A DNA stretch of 64,000 nt from WJLG01 sp964602485. Its GTDB lineage: Bacteria > Patescibacteriota > Patescibacteriia > Patescibacteriales > WJLG01. The position numbers and the translations under genes were made by a program. The notes below the pieces were generated by a model that searched no databases, was not told the origin of the DNA, and saw only the letters and a program-made list of their open reading frames with translations. Shown piece after piece: positions 8,329-16,537 of this stretch (positions within the stretch are counted from its first letter, which is position 1; every line of letters starts with the position of its first letter). The DNA is taken from contig CAZRQU010000002.1 in assembly GCA_964602485.1 (NCBI GenBank), positions 62,001-126,000 on the forward strand, written 5' to 3'.

Positions 8329-8345
8329 TTTTTGGCTAATTTTAC

Positions 8346-8357
8346 GCTAATATTAGC
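8346..8357. promoter_or_regulatory. Palindrome upstream of the 51-aa gene, candidate operator
   Basis: GCTAATATTAGC, a perfect 12-bp palindrome 17 bp before the start codon. It shares its CTAATATTAG core with the 24-bp palindrome at 8871. Confidence 0.4.
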
Positions 8358-8432
8358 TAAAAAGCTTAAAATGGCCCTCTCAAGCGTTTTTTACGCTTTT
8401 GGGTATGAATATACCACAGGCCTCCTTGAATT

Positions 8433-8846
8433 TTATCTTATCTTATCAATATCCTGTCTGATGACGATCGGTTGCATAGCTTCTAGCTCATCCCGGTAAG
8501 ATATTTCGGGGATGTCATTGAACAGGAATATTTTCTTATTAAGGATATGAGCAAAGCCCATCTCTAAGAATGAATTTCCTCCAACATATCCTTTGATGCC
8601 ATTCTTGTCATTATTTATTACCAGTACGGCATCAGAATTTTTTATTTCATTATAATAATCCCTTATAAGGTCGTGTTCGATCTTATTTTTGGCCGACTCC
8701 AGGTGCATTTCATCTTCTGAGTCCATCTTTGAATATTCTTTTGTAAATTTTGGCAGTACTACCTGGTGTCCTTTTTGTTCAAGCGCCTCACCCACTTTTA
8801 ACATTTTTTTGCTTGATCGCATACTGCCACATATGACAATTTTCAT
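8433..8846 (-). CDS. Nucleoside 2-deoxyribosyltransferase-like protein
   Basis: A 137-aa Rossmann-like protein starting MKIVICGSM, with the GYVGGNSFLEMGFA segment (about residues 86-100) typical of the nucleoside deoxyribosyltransferase/LOG-like fold, in which the conserved Glu acts in nucleoside or nucleotide glycosyl transfer or hydrolysis. Full length for such proteins. Exact substrate is unknown. It lies 47 bp downstream of the 52-aa membrane gene and behind the palindrome at 8871. Confidence 0.7.
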   Translation of the reverse strand: MKIVICGSMRSSKKMLKVGEALEQKGHQVVLPKFTKEYSKMDSEDEMHLESAKNKIEHDLIRDYYNEIKNSDAVLVINNDKNGIKGYVGGNSFLEMGFAHILNKKIFLFNDIPEISYRDELEAMQPIVIRQDIDKIR

Positions 8847-8870
8847 AGTTTTTACTAGTTATTTAGCATA

Positions 8871-8894
8871 AAATTAACTAATATTAGTTAATTT
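8871..8894. promoter_or_regulatory. 24-bp perfect palindrome upstream of the deoxyribosyltransferase-like gene
   Basis: Arms AAATTAACTAAT / ATTAGTTAATTT with no central spacer, 24 bp upstream of the start codon. It touches the stop codon of the preceding gene. Candidate operator; an alternative is a chance AT-rich palindrome. Confidence 0.5.
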
Positions 8895-9052
8895 TAACCA
8901 CTCATAGTAACTCCTAGCAAGGTGATCTCAGGAAAGAAATTCAAGGTGAATTTGATGACCAGTAAAAAGAATCCGATTATAACGATGCAAAACACCAAAG
9001 CGGCTGAGAAAAAAACTAATTTGAACATTTTTTCCATATCTTCGTTAGACAT
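8894..9052 (-). CDS. Small single-pass membrane protein downstream of ftsQ, 52 aa
   Basis: Not recognised. It starts 5 bp after the ftsQ stop and would be cotranscribed with it. A short charged N-terminus (MSNEDMEKM) is followed by a strongly hydrophobic helix (about residues 11-35) and a short polar tail. By position it could assist the divisome or be an unrelated small protein; nothing in the sequence decides this. Confidence 0.6.
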   Translation of the reverse strand: MSNEDMEKMFKLVFFSAALVFCIVIIGFFLLVIKFTLNFFPEITLLGVTMSG

Positions 9053-9057
9053 ATTTT

Positions 9058-9921
9058 TTATTGAAAGTATATTTTATCTCCATACCTTAGATCTATATAT
9101 TCCTTGCTTTCGAAATCATCGCCCAATTTTTCATGTCTGACTATCACCAGTTTTTCTATTTGGTCATCAACACTGTTCCTGGTGGAGAATTTTATTATCG
9201 GCCCTTGTTCGGAAACTAGTTTGACCGTTTCTTTTTCATCATCTATAAGGAATGATCCGATATCGAATCCAATAGGCGTATCTTGAGCGGTTTCAAATAG
9301 GAGCAGAATGAATTTTATATATTCATTTTCTATATTGGCCGTGTTGTTCTTTATTTTTCTGGACGATCTGTTGATTATTAATGGGTATTTTTCTTTATCT
9401 ATATCCTCGCTCTTCACTTCTTCCATTATATACCCATCATTATCAGAATAGTAGGCCCTCCCCTCTTCTTTCCATATGCAGGCAAATGGTTTTTCTTTCA
9501 ACTCTATAACCAGCTTGTTAGGAAGTTTCTTTTTTACTGATATTTTATCGAAATGATATCTTTTTATCAGGTCGGAAGCCATTTTATCCTCAGAAAAGAA
9601 AAGTGAGTTGGAACGAGGTATCAAAAGACCTATTCTTTCGGACATCTCTTCACGGGCCATATCTTTTATCTTTTGTTCATCCATTCTCTTCAGTCCCTTA
9701 ATGGAAATATCGTCTATTTGCCACAAAGGACAAAAAGTGAAGAACCAAACGATCATGACAAACACAAAAATACCGGACCCGACCAGTATCTTGGCCTGAA
9801 TATCAGGACCTACGGAAACCCGTTTGTGTTTTTTAAAAAAGGGATTTTCGAAACTCTTTCTAGCATAATCAAATCTTCTTTTTTTCGAAAAAGATCTCCC
9901 CTTATTGCTTTTATTGAACAT
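9058..9921 (-). CDS. ftsQ: Cell division protein FtsQ/DivIB
   Basis: A bitopic divisome protein linking early and late division proteins at the septum. It has a basic cytoplasmic N-terminus (about 40 residues), one transmembrane helix (about 46-67), then a POTRA-like domain opening with the IDDISIKGLKRM segment, then the beta domain to the C-terminus. 287 aa is normal. It follows serS by 9 bp rather than sitting in a murC-ddl-ftsZ cluster, which is unusual. Confidence 0.85.
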   Translation of the reverse strand: MFNKSNKGRSFSKKRRFDYARKSFENPFFKKHKRVSVGPDIQAKILVGSGIFVFVMIVWFFTFCPLWQIDDISIKGLKRMDEQKIKDMAREEMSERIGLLIPRSNSLFFSEDKMASDLIKRYHFDKISVKKKLPNKLVIELKEKPFACIWKEEGRAYYSDNDGYIMEEVKSEDIDKEKYPLIINRSSRKIKNNTANIENEYIKFILLLFETAQDTPIGFDIGSFLIDDEKETVKLVSEQGPIIKFSTRNSVDDQIEKLVIVRHEKLGDDFESKEYIDLRYGDKIYFQ

Positions 9922-9930
9922 GATTCTCCC

Positions 9931-11199
9931 CTATTTTATCTCTTTTAAATTATTGGGCAGATATTTTTGCAAGACTTTGGGTATCTTTATGCTTCCATCT
10001 TTTTGTTGAAAGTTCTCTAAGATGGCTATCGGGACTCGGCTAAGAACCACTGCGGTTCCGTTCAGAGTGTGAACCAGCTCTTTCTTGCCTTCGTTCGTTT
10101 TGTATTTGATGTTAAGGGCTCGAGCTTGGTAGTCGGTGCAGTTCGAGGTAGATGTGACTTCGGCCCAGTCTCCATCTCCTCCATCTTTGTTCGGCTTGCC
10201 CGGCATCCAGGCTTCAAGATCATAAGTTCTTATTGTTGGAGCCCCCAGGTCGGCTGTGCAATGATCCACCACTCTAAAAGGGATACCAAGTTCAGAGAAC
10301 ACTTCTTTTTCTATCTCTAGCATTTCCTGGTGGATAAGTTCAGAATCCTTAGGTTGGCAGTAAGCGAACATTTCCACTTTGGTAAATTGATGAACTCGGA
10401 AAATACCTTTAGAGAATTTGGAATAAGAACCGGCTTCTGTCCTGAAACAATGCGAAACGGCCACATATTTTTTAGGCAGATCGTTCTCTGTAAAGGTGTC
10501 ATTCATATGATATCCGCCCATAGTTATTTCCGCTGTTCCGATAAGGGAAAGGTCGGTATCTTCTACATTGTATACCTGAGTCGATTCTCCTCTGGGATTG
10601 AACCCCATACTTCTTACCACATCACTTTTAGCCATATCAGGCGTTACAAAGGGGGTAAAGCCCTTACTGGTGAGTTTTTCCAGGGCGAACTGGATCAAGG
10701 CGAATTCTAAAAGAGCTGCTTCATTTTTTAGATAGTAGAACTTGGATCCGGCCACTTGCGTTCCTTTTTCAAAGTCTATAATATCGTGTTTTTTCGCCAA
10801 CTGAACATGATCCAAAGGTTTGAAATCGAATTTCGGTATCTCCCCTATTTGTTCAAGAACCGGATTGTCATCCTCGTCGTCGCTTACTTTGACTTCCGGA
10901 TGGGTTATATTCGGGAGCTGATAAAGGAGTTCGTTAAATTCTTCTTTTATATTTTCCAATTCGGATTCCATTTCCAAAACCTTTTCTCTGGTTTTCTTCA
11001 TTTCAGCTATTTCTTTTTCGCTCGGCTTACCCTTGGACCCGGTATTCCTTTTAGCTCGAAGTTCGTCTATCTTCGTTATCATCTCCCTTCTTTTGTTATC
11101 CAATTCAAGAAGCTTATCAACATCCGCGACAGCTCCTCTGTTTTTGGCATTTTGTTTTACCTCCTCGGGGTTTTCCCTTACATATTTTATATCCAACAT
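9931..11199 (-). CDS. serS: Seryl-tRNA synthetase
   Basis: Charges tRNA-Ser. 422 aa, full length, starting MLDIKYVRENPEEV. N-terminal antiparallel coiled-coil arm (about residues 30-100) for tRNA binding, then the class II catalytic core with TAEI, the motif 2 FRTEAGS region and the motif 3 region near the C-terminus (NGTAVVLSRVPIAILEN). Member of the leftward lysS-nudix-HD-serS-ftsQ run. Confidence 0.97.
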   Translation of the reverse strand: MLDIKYVRENPEEVKQNAKNRGAVADVDKLLELDNKRREMITKIDELRAKRNTGSKGKPSEKEIAEMKKTREKVLEMESELENIKEEFNELLYQLPNITHPEVKVSDDEDDNPVLEQIGEIPKFDFKPLDHVQLAKKHDIIDFEKGTQVAGSKFYYLKNEAALLEFALIQFALEKLTSKGFTPFVTPDMAKSDVVRSMGFNPRGESTQVYNVEDTDLSLIGTAEITMGGYHMNDTFTENDLPKKYVAVSHCFRTEAGSYSKFSKGIFRVHQFTKVEMFAYCQPKDSELIHQEMLEIEKEVFSELGIPFRVVDHCTADLGAPTIRTYDLEAWMPGKPNKDGGDGDWAEVTSTSNCTDYQARALNIKYKTNEGKKELVHTLNGTAVVLSRVPIAILENFQQKDGSIKIPKVLQKYLPNNLKEIK

Positions 11200-11236
11200 A
11201 TTTGAATCAATTAATAATTAATTAATAATTGGTCTT

Positions 11237-11857
11237 TTAAGATCCCCTCTTAGGGGGTGAGGGCTTTGATAGTTCTATCCCATTCTCTATGAATTTTTTC
11301 TTTATAAGTTCTATGAATGGTTTTAATTCCGGTGTGGCCTTAGCCGGTTTGTCGGCATAATGAAAGCCATGATCAGCTTTTTTCTCGTTCATAAAGGATC
11401 GTGGCATCTTGGAAAGTAAGTGCAGTTGCGCCTCTACTTTATCCAGTGTTTTAACTATCTTGGCCTCTTTGCAAGTCTGCTCTTGATACAATGTCCAATA
11501 TTTGAATATTTCCTTTTTTAGATCACTTGAAAGTTTGTCGCCAAGTTCTTTCATTGCTTTTTTCTCGGCTGCGTCTTTATCTTCTTGATTTTCTGTACCT
11601 TCGGCAATAAGGGTGCTGTCTATATCTCCGGTTATACTTTCAGCCAGATCGTGCATTAAAGCTATTTTAAGAAGTTTCAATTCATCCACTTCAAGATCAA
11701 GCTCCTTTTTTATCATTAGAGAAAGCAACATTAGGCTCCAAGTATGGGCAGCAGTCGATTCGTTGTTAAGATATTTGTTGGTAGAATAACGATAAGTGAA
11801 TTTCAATTGACCCACTATTCTTAAGAATTCTATTATTTTTTCCAAATTATTGTTCAT
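11237..11857 (-). CDS. HD-domain phosphohydrolase (YfbR/HDDC2-like 5'-deoxynucleotidase)
   Basis: A 206-aa HD protein. Metal ligands visible: His in STAAHTWS (about residue 35), the HD pair in MHDLAES (about 68-69), followed by the GDID segment. The pattern matches YfbR/HDDC2 5'-nucleotidases that dephosphorylate deoxynucleoside monophosphates. The start codon overlaps the end of the upstream Nudix gene by 11 bp, so the two nucleotide hydrolases are translationally coupled and likely act in nucleotide clean-up. Confidence 0.82.
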   Translation of the reverse strand: MNNNLEKIIEFLRIVGQLKFTYRYSTNKYLNNESTAAHTWSLMLLSLMIKKELDLEVDELKLLKIALMHDLAESITGDIDSTLIAEGTENQEDKDAAEKKAMKELGDKLSSDLKKEIFKYWTLYQEQTCKEAKIVKTLDKVEAQLHLLSKMPRSFMNEKKADHGFHYADKPAKATPELKPFIELIKKKFIENGIELSKPSPPKRGS

Positions 11858-12260
11858 TTAAGTGATCTAATTTCCTAAACCAATACTCCCAAGCCTCTTC
11901 CAATTCCACATTCTTCAATTCTTTGACCGGTACCCAATTCCAATCCTTGGCCTCGCGGTTATCTATATCAATATTTCCGGTATAACCCTCAACTTCATAT
12001 ACATGCCAGTGGTGCCCTCTTGTGCCCCTTGAACATTCGTTCCAAGGCAGATATTCATCGAATATTTTTTTGAATTTGGTGATCTCTAAACCGGTTTCTT
12101 CTTTTGTTTCTCGCATAACACCCTCTTCCGGTGTTTCATTCTCCTCTACATGTCCGGAAGGACAAGACCAGCCGAACGGGAATATGTTCCTGTCTATCAT
12201 TAGGATCTCCTCTTGGTTATCCTTAACCCTTTTTATTATGGCTCCAACACTTCTATGCAT
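11847..12260 (-). CDS. Nudix hydrolase
   Basis: A 137-aa single-domain Nudix protein. The Nudix box is complete: GHVEENETPEEG followed by REtKEETGL, at about residues 36-58, with all Mg-binding Glu present. Substrate not predictable; small Nudix proteins of this kind act on (d)NTPs or nucleotide sugars. Lies between lysS and the HD gene it overlaps. Confidence 0.88.
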   Translation of the reverse strand: MHRSVGAIIKRVKDNQEEILMIDRNIFPFGWSCPSGHVEENETPEEGVMRETKEETGLEITKFKKIFDEYLPWNECSRGTRGHHWHVYEVEGYTGNIDIDNREAKDWNWVPVKELKNVELEEAWEYWFRKLDHLNEQ

Positions 12261-12293
12261 ACTGTTCGATCATTTTTTATAGGTCTTAAGCAA

Positions 12294-13784
12294 TTATCGT
12301 TTCGGTTTCATTAATGGAAATATTTGGCACTCTCTGATCGGTTTATCCATTAAGAATGAGAATAGTCTTTCACTCATTCCAAAGCCGCAGGTTGGAGGCA
12401 TTCCATGTTCCAAGGCTTCAACGAAGCTATGGTCGTACATTTGAGCCTCATCATCACCAGCCTCTCGTAATTCTTGCTGTTTGGCGAAACGTTCAGCCTG
12501 ATCTATTGGATCATTGAGCTCTGAGTATCCATTACCTATTTCCGAGCCGGCGATTATCGGCTGGAATCTTTGAGTTAGCTCCGGACGCTCTTTGTCGGAT
12601 TTAGCTAAAGGAGAAACGATCTTTGGTACACCAACTAAAAAGCCTGGCCCGCTGATCTGTTTACGGCAATATTTCCAAAGATTATCTATGGCGCGAGTTA
12701 TATTGAAGCCTTCTTTGTCGTATTCTATCTTCAGTTCGTCCAATTTGGATCTGATTTCCTTTTCATCGGTATCAAGAATATCTATACCGGTATATTCCTT
12801 GACCGTATCGCGGTAGTCATATCTTTCCCATTTTTTGCCTAGGTCAACTTCGAATCCGCGGATATTGAATTTAAGGGTTCCAAAGGTTTCTTTGGCTATA
12901 TGTTTATATAGTTCTTCTATAAGCTCCATTCCTTTCTTGTAGTCGGCATAGGCCCAGTAGAATTCTAATTGTGTGTAGTCTTGCAAGTGTTCGGCATCCA
13001 TACCTTCATTTCTAAATATTCTGGCTATCTCAAAGGTCTTTTCGAATCCGGCCACCATTAATTTTTTCTGCCAAAGCTCTCCGGCTGATATACGCAGATA
13101 GACATCCATATCCAAAGCATTGTGGTGAGTGACGAAAGGACGAGCATCAGCCCCGCCAGTGGTGTTTTCCAATACAGGAGTGTCCACTTCCATAAAGCCT
13201 TTGTTTATCATAAATTCCCTGACAGCTTTCCAGAATTTAGACCTTTTCACTACCATGTTCTTAACCTCATCATTCATCAGGATATCCAGATATCTTTTTC
13301 TGAACTTATCATCCTCGTCTTTCAAGCCGTGCCATTTTTCCGGCAGAGGTCTAATAGCTTTTGATAATATCTTCCAATCCGAGGCCATGATACTTTTTTC
13401 TCCTTTGTGAGTAAGAAAAGTCTTGCCGGTGATCTGTATAAAATCTCCCATATCTATCAATTTCACGAATGACTTATATGGTTCGTTGCCGATATCTTTT
13501 TTTGATAAAGCTATTTGTATGAGACCGCTTTCATCTTTTAAATTGGCAAAGGTAAGATTGCCATGACTTCTTTTGGTCATTAGGCGTCCACATAAAGTGA
13601 CTGTTTCCTCAGCTTTTTCTAATTTTTCAAAATCAGAGATGACATCTTCGATCACATAGGTTCTTTGCGAATCAGCCGGATAAGGGTCTATCCCCTGCTC
13701 CTTGATCCTGTTGAGTCTTTCTATGCGAGTATCCCTTTCGTTCAAAAGGCTTTCTCCCTCGTTTTTTTGACTGTTTTTATCCAT
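12294..13784 (-). CDS. lysS: Lysyl-tRNA synthetase, class II
   Basis: Charges tRNA-Lys. 496 aa. OB-fold anticodon-binding domain (about residues 55-150), then the class II core with the motif 2 FEIARIFRNEG and motif 3 GFGMSERL near the C-terminus. First gene of a leftward operon with its own good promoter (13819-13847) and a leader of about 28 nt. Confidence 0.97.
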   Translation of the reverse strand: MDKNSQKNEGESLLNERDTRIERLNRIKEQGIDPYPADSQRTYVIEDVISDFEKLEKAEETVTLCGRLMTKRSHGNLTFANLKDESGLIQIALSKKDIGNEPYKSFVKLIDMGDFIQITGKTFLTHKGEKSIMASDWKILSKAIRPLPEKWHGLKDEDDKFRKRYLDILMNDEVKNMVVKRSKFWKAVREFMINKGFMEVDTPVLENTTGGADARPFVTHHNALDMDVYLRISAGELWQKKLMVAGFEKTFEIARIFRNEGMDAEHLQDYTQLEFYWAYADYKKGMELIEELYKHIAKETFGTLKFNIRGFEVDLGKKWERYDYRDTVKEYTGIDILDTDEKEIRSKLDELKIEYDKEGFNITRAIDNLWKYCRKQISGPGFLVGVPKIVSPLAKSDKERPELTQRFQPIIAGSEIGNGYSELNDPIDQAERFAKQQELREAGDDEAQMYDHSFVEALEHGMPPTCGFGMSERLFSFLMDKPIRECQIFPLMKPKR

Positions 13785-13818
13785 AAAAAAATGTCAGTTT
13801 TTAGTAAACTTTACCTTT

Positions 13819-13847
13819 ATTTTAAGGTATTTTTAGCTTTTTGTCAA
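13819..13847 (-). promoter_or_regulatory. Promoter of lysS
   Basis: Minus-strand TTGACA (13847-13842), 17-bp spacer, TAAAAT (13824-13819). Confidence 0.75.
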
Positions 13848-13861
13848 AGACATTCAACCAT

Positions 13862-13894
13862 AAAAAAAGACCCCTTTTGAATTCTGTCGGGGTC
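13862..13894 (-). terminator. Terminator of the 120-aa secreted gene
   Basis: GACCCC / GGGGTC arms on the minus strand followed by seven T. A GACCCC repeat next to it offers an alternative pairing. Confidence 0.75.
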
Positions 13895-13936
13895 GGGGTC
13901 GGACGTTTTGGAAATATTTCTCACAAGTTGTCCTTT

Positions 13937-14299
13937 TTAGGCGAATTTTACTCTCCCAAATTCTTTGGGAAATCCATATTCTTTCATCATGTAAAACCAC
14001 TCGTAGTAGCCTAGTATTCTGGCTACTTTTTGGTGGTGTTTAGATGATGCGCCGATTTTTTTTAAAGAATATGTTTGTTGAATGTGCGATGAAGGTTTGG
14101 GTTCGTTGTTTTGGTTTTTTATCTTGAATGTTTCACTGGCCTGCTTTTTTGGGTTTTTGTTTCGCCTGACCTTGGCCGGGTCAGGAGTGGAAAGATGATC
14201 TGAGCTTGCCCCTTGCGGGGCAAGTTCTGTCTCCCCCCAAACGTTCATATTCAAGAAGAGTATGAACGTTAAGCAGGCAATTGTTTTGAACAATCGCAT
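13937..14299 (-). CDS. Hypothetical secreted protein, 120 aa
   Basis: Not recognised. The chosen ATG follows AAGGAAAG and gives a signal peptide (MRLFKT then a hydrophobic stretch to about residue 21, W-G-E after it). A longer reading from 14332 has no support. The mature part is low-complexity, Ser/Pro/Lys/Asn-rich (about 25-75), with a short C-terminal domain rich in Tyr, Phe and Lys (about 80-120). The 5' leader carries two hairpins. Single-gene unit with its own terminator. Confidence 0.68.
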   Translation of the reverse strand: MRLFKTIACLTFILFLNMNVWGETELAPQGASSDHLSTPDPAKVRRNKNPKKQASETFKIKNQNNEPKPSSHIQQTYSLKKIGASSKHHQKVARILGYYEWFYMMKEYGFPKEFGRVKFA

Positions 14300-14337
14300 A
14301 CTCTTTCCTTTCGTTAGAGGGATAAGAAACACTCTTG

Positions 14338-14365
14338 TTCGATCCTGATTGGCGTAAGGATCGAA
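14338..14365. other. Hairpin in the leader of the 120-aa gene
   Basis: Perfect TTCGATCC / GGATCGAA stem with a 12-nt loop, next to a smaller TGGCTTT/AAAGCCA hairpin (about 14384-14398). Could be leader RNA structure; no known riboswitch recognised. Confidence 0.45.
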
Positions 14366-14416
14366 TTGTGAAAAGACAAATGGCTTTTAAAGCCAATTTT
14401 GTTTTATCATAAATAA

Positions 14417-14448
14417 AAAGAAATGTCAAAAGTGAATGACATTTCTTT
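14417..14448 (-). terminator. Terminator of greA
   Basis: A 12-bp perfect stem (AAAGAAATGTCA / TGACATTTCTTT) with a T-rich tail on the minus strand. It contains a TTGACA that might serve as -35 for the next gene, but no good -10 follows. Confidence 0.8.
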
Positions 14449-14470
14449 ATAGTTTTGTCAAGAGTATGTA

Positions 14471-14938
14471 TTAACTGACCTTGGTTATCTTGTATGAAAC
14501 TTCACCTTTTGGTGTTTCCACAGTGACCCTGTCCCCTTTTTCCTTGTCTAAGAATGCTGTTCCCAGGGGAGACTCATTAGATATCTTGCCTTCGGCCGGA
14601 GCTGCCTCATTGAAACTGACTATGGTGAATTCTCTTTCCTTTTTTGTTCTTTCGTTTTGAGCCGTTAGTTTAGAGCCCATGGAAACTTTTCCCTTGGCGC
14701 CGCCGTTCTCATCCACTATCACCACATTCTTAAGAGTGTTCTGGAGCTCCAATATCCTTCCCTCATTGAAGGCTTGCGCGTCCTTAGCTTCTTGGTATTC
14801 GGCGTTTTCGGATAAGTCTCCCAATTCTTTGGCTTTCTCTATTCGACCGGCTATCTCTCTTCTCTTTATCGTAGTTAGCTGATCCAATTCTTCTTTTAGC
14901 TTGTTATAGCCCTCTTTGGATATTATTTGTTCTGGCAT
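14471..14938 (-). CDS. greA: Transcription elongation factor GreA
   Basis: Rescues backtracked RNA polymerase by stimulating transcript cleavage. 155 aa. N-terminal coiled coil with the acidic tip residues in the LSENAEYQEAKDAQ segment (about residues 40-55), then the C-terminal FKBP-like domain with the SPLGTAFL segment. Full length. Between an upstream polysaccharide operon on the same strand and its own terminator. Confidence 0.96.
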   Translation of the reverse strand: MPEQIISKEGYNKLKEELDQLTTIKRREIAGRIEKAKELGDLSENAEYQEAKDAQAFNEGRILELQNTLKNVVIVDENGGAKGKVSMGSKLTAQNERTKKEREFTIVSFNEAAPAEGKISNESPLGTAFLDKEKGDRVTVETPKGEVSYKITKVS

Positions 14939-14954
14939 AGAAATGATCTTTATA

Positions 14955-14977
14955 AAAGGGTCCTTAAAGGGCCCCTA
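14955..14977 (-). terminator. Weak terminator after the polysaccharide operon
   Basis: GGGCCC / GGACCC arms (one mismatch) followed by TTTTAT on the minus strand, just before the greA start. Confidence 0.45.
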
Positions 14978-15013
14978 GTGTTTTTATGTATAGTAATAAA
15001 TATAAAACATTTT

Positions 15014-16537
15014 TCAGTCAGTTGCAAGAGGTGGCTCGGACCGTCTTTTTGAGTCTGATACTAAGCTGGCTATCATCAATATCCCAAAGCCCAGAGGATG
15101 GTTGCTATAAGGCGTGAAGAAATTGACGGTGGCCAAGAGTATTACTCCGACAGCCAAGGATAATGATAGCCAGTCACCTCTTTTTAAGTTCTTAATACTT
15201 ATTCTTAGGTTTAAGAACAAGTAGAATATGGCTCCCAGTATTCCCATTTCCAACCAGATGTCCAGCCAGCCCCATTCAAAGGCATAGGTAGTATATTCAC
15301 CGTCTACGGTCGAAGCCAAGATGCGAGGGTCGCTTGACCTATAGGTGACCGTCGCACCAAAACCTTGTCCCAAGACCGGGTTTTCCTTTATTTTTTCGAA
15401 TAATTTTGGGAGAAGTTTAAAACGAGAGGAAACAGCGGATTCTCCTGATATTTTGGTAGCTCTTTCATTCAAGGCGTTAGCGAATTCCACTCCTGACGGA
15501 GAAGGATACGGAAATTTTATGACCGCGGTCAAAAGCAGAAAACTGACCAGGGTCGCACCCACGATCATGGAAATAGCCTTGACGCACACTTTCCAGCCAT
15601 ACATTTTCAAGGTGATCATCAGATAAAGCATAAAGGCCAAGGCCGAAGCCAGCCAAAAACTCCTGGAAAAACTTACCAATACCATTGATATCACGACGCT
15701 TAAAGAAAGCACGAACATCCAGACCAACTTTTTCTTCTTTGGTGCAAGAAGATGGATATCATTGTTCTCCAACTTTTTATTCAAAAAGAATAGCAAAAGA
15801 AAAAAAGCCAGTAGTATGAATATGTGGGATTGAAAGAATATTCTGGTAAAGCCGCTATCCATCAAAGTTATCTCCCCTATTCCGCTAGTTCTGACCCAGC
15901 GATAGACAGGCTCGATGATCGAATGAATTTTATGGGAGAATACGTATTCCAAAAACAGGGTCTTGACCGACAGCCAGGCCATTGCGGCCGAGAACAGCTT
16001 GATGAATGATGCGTTAAATTCCTTATCCTTGAGAAAAGCGTGGTATATCGGAAGGATCAATAAGACATAGAGCCAGCCATTAGCATCCAGAAATATATTG
16101 GAAAAACCGTTATTGTTAATGAAACCGTTCACGCCTCCCCATAGTATGAACAGTAGGAGTATCCCGAAATAAGGAAGATTGGTCTTTTTAAAAGATTTGG
16201 AAAACCTGCTAGACCCGGATACGACCTTGGCCAAATAGACGGACATAAGGGCCAGCCATAGGGCTATGCGTATGGATACATCCAGTCCTGCTTGTTGAAA
16301 ATGAAAAAGGTAGCCTTGTCCTCCTATGAATAATTCGGCCAGCATCAGCCATAAACCATATCTAATATCTTTCAATGATAAGACTATGGCTGTTAAGAAT
16401 ATCAAGATAAAGGCGGTTTTGTTAACTATCGGATAGAGAAAGCCAATAAAAGAAAGGCCTTCCACAAGGAAAAGGCCCAGCATGATCCAGGCCAGGTCTT
16501 TTTTTATACTTTTTATCTTATCTTTATTCAAAGACAT
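15014..16537 (-). CDS. O-antigen ligase/polymerase family membrane protein
   Basis: A 507-aa protein with about 11-12 hydrophobic helices and a large extracytoplasmic loop (about residues 330-420), the WaaL/Wzy architecture. The loop holds the GQGFGATV-type segment seen in this superfamily. It would polymerise or transfer lipid-linked glycans at the outer face of the membrane. Last gene of the four-gene polysaccharide operon; its start abuts the GT2 stop with no spacer. Ligase versus polymerase cannot be decided. Confidence 0.8.
   Translation of the reverse strand: MSLNKDKIKSIKKDLAWIMLGLFLVEGLSFIGFLYPIVNKTAFILIFLTAIVLSLKDIRYGLWLMLAELFIGGQGYLFHFQQAGLDVSIRIALWLALMSVYLAKVVSGSSRFSKSFKKTNLPYFGILLLFILWGGVNGFINNNGFSNIFLDANGWLYVLLILPIYHAFLKDKEFNASFIKLFSAAMAWLSVKTLFLEYVFSHKIHSIIEPVYRWVRTSGIGEITLMDSGFTRIFFQSHIFILLAFFLLLFFLNKKLENNDIHLLAPKKKKLVWMFVLSLSVVISMVLVSFSRSFWLASALAFMLYLMITLKMYGWKVCVKAISMIVGATLVSFLLLTAVIKFPYPSPSGVEFANALNERATKISGESAVSSRFKLLPKLFEKIKENPVLGQGFGATVTYRSSDPRILASTVDGEYTTYAFEWGWLDIWLEMGILGAIFYLFLNLRISIKNLKRGDWLSLSLAVGVILLATVNFFTPYSNHPLGFGILMIASLVSDSKRRSEPPLATD

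Noticed and set aside
8126..8350. 74-codon rightward frame
   Set aside because: Reverse complement of a more credible 51-aa membrane protein gene and overlaps a terminator; lacks an SD.
8408..8430. AAGGAGG with a GTG and eight codons on the minus strand after the deoxyribosyltransferase-like gene
   Set aside because: SD-to-GTG spacing is only 3 nt and there is no gene behind it that a leader peptide would control convincingly.
14181..14429. 82-codon leftward frame overlapping the 120-aa secreted gene
   Set aside because: Different frame, crosses two hairpins and the greA terminator, no SD; the signal-peptide gene explains the region.
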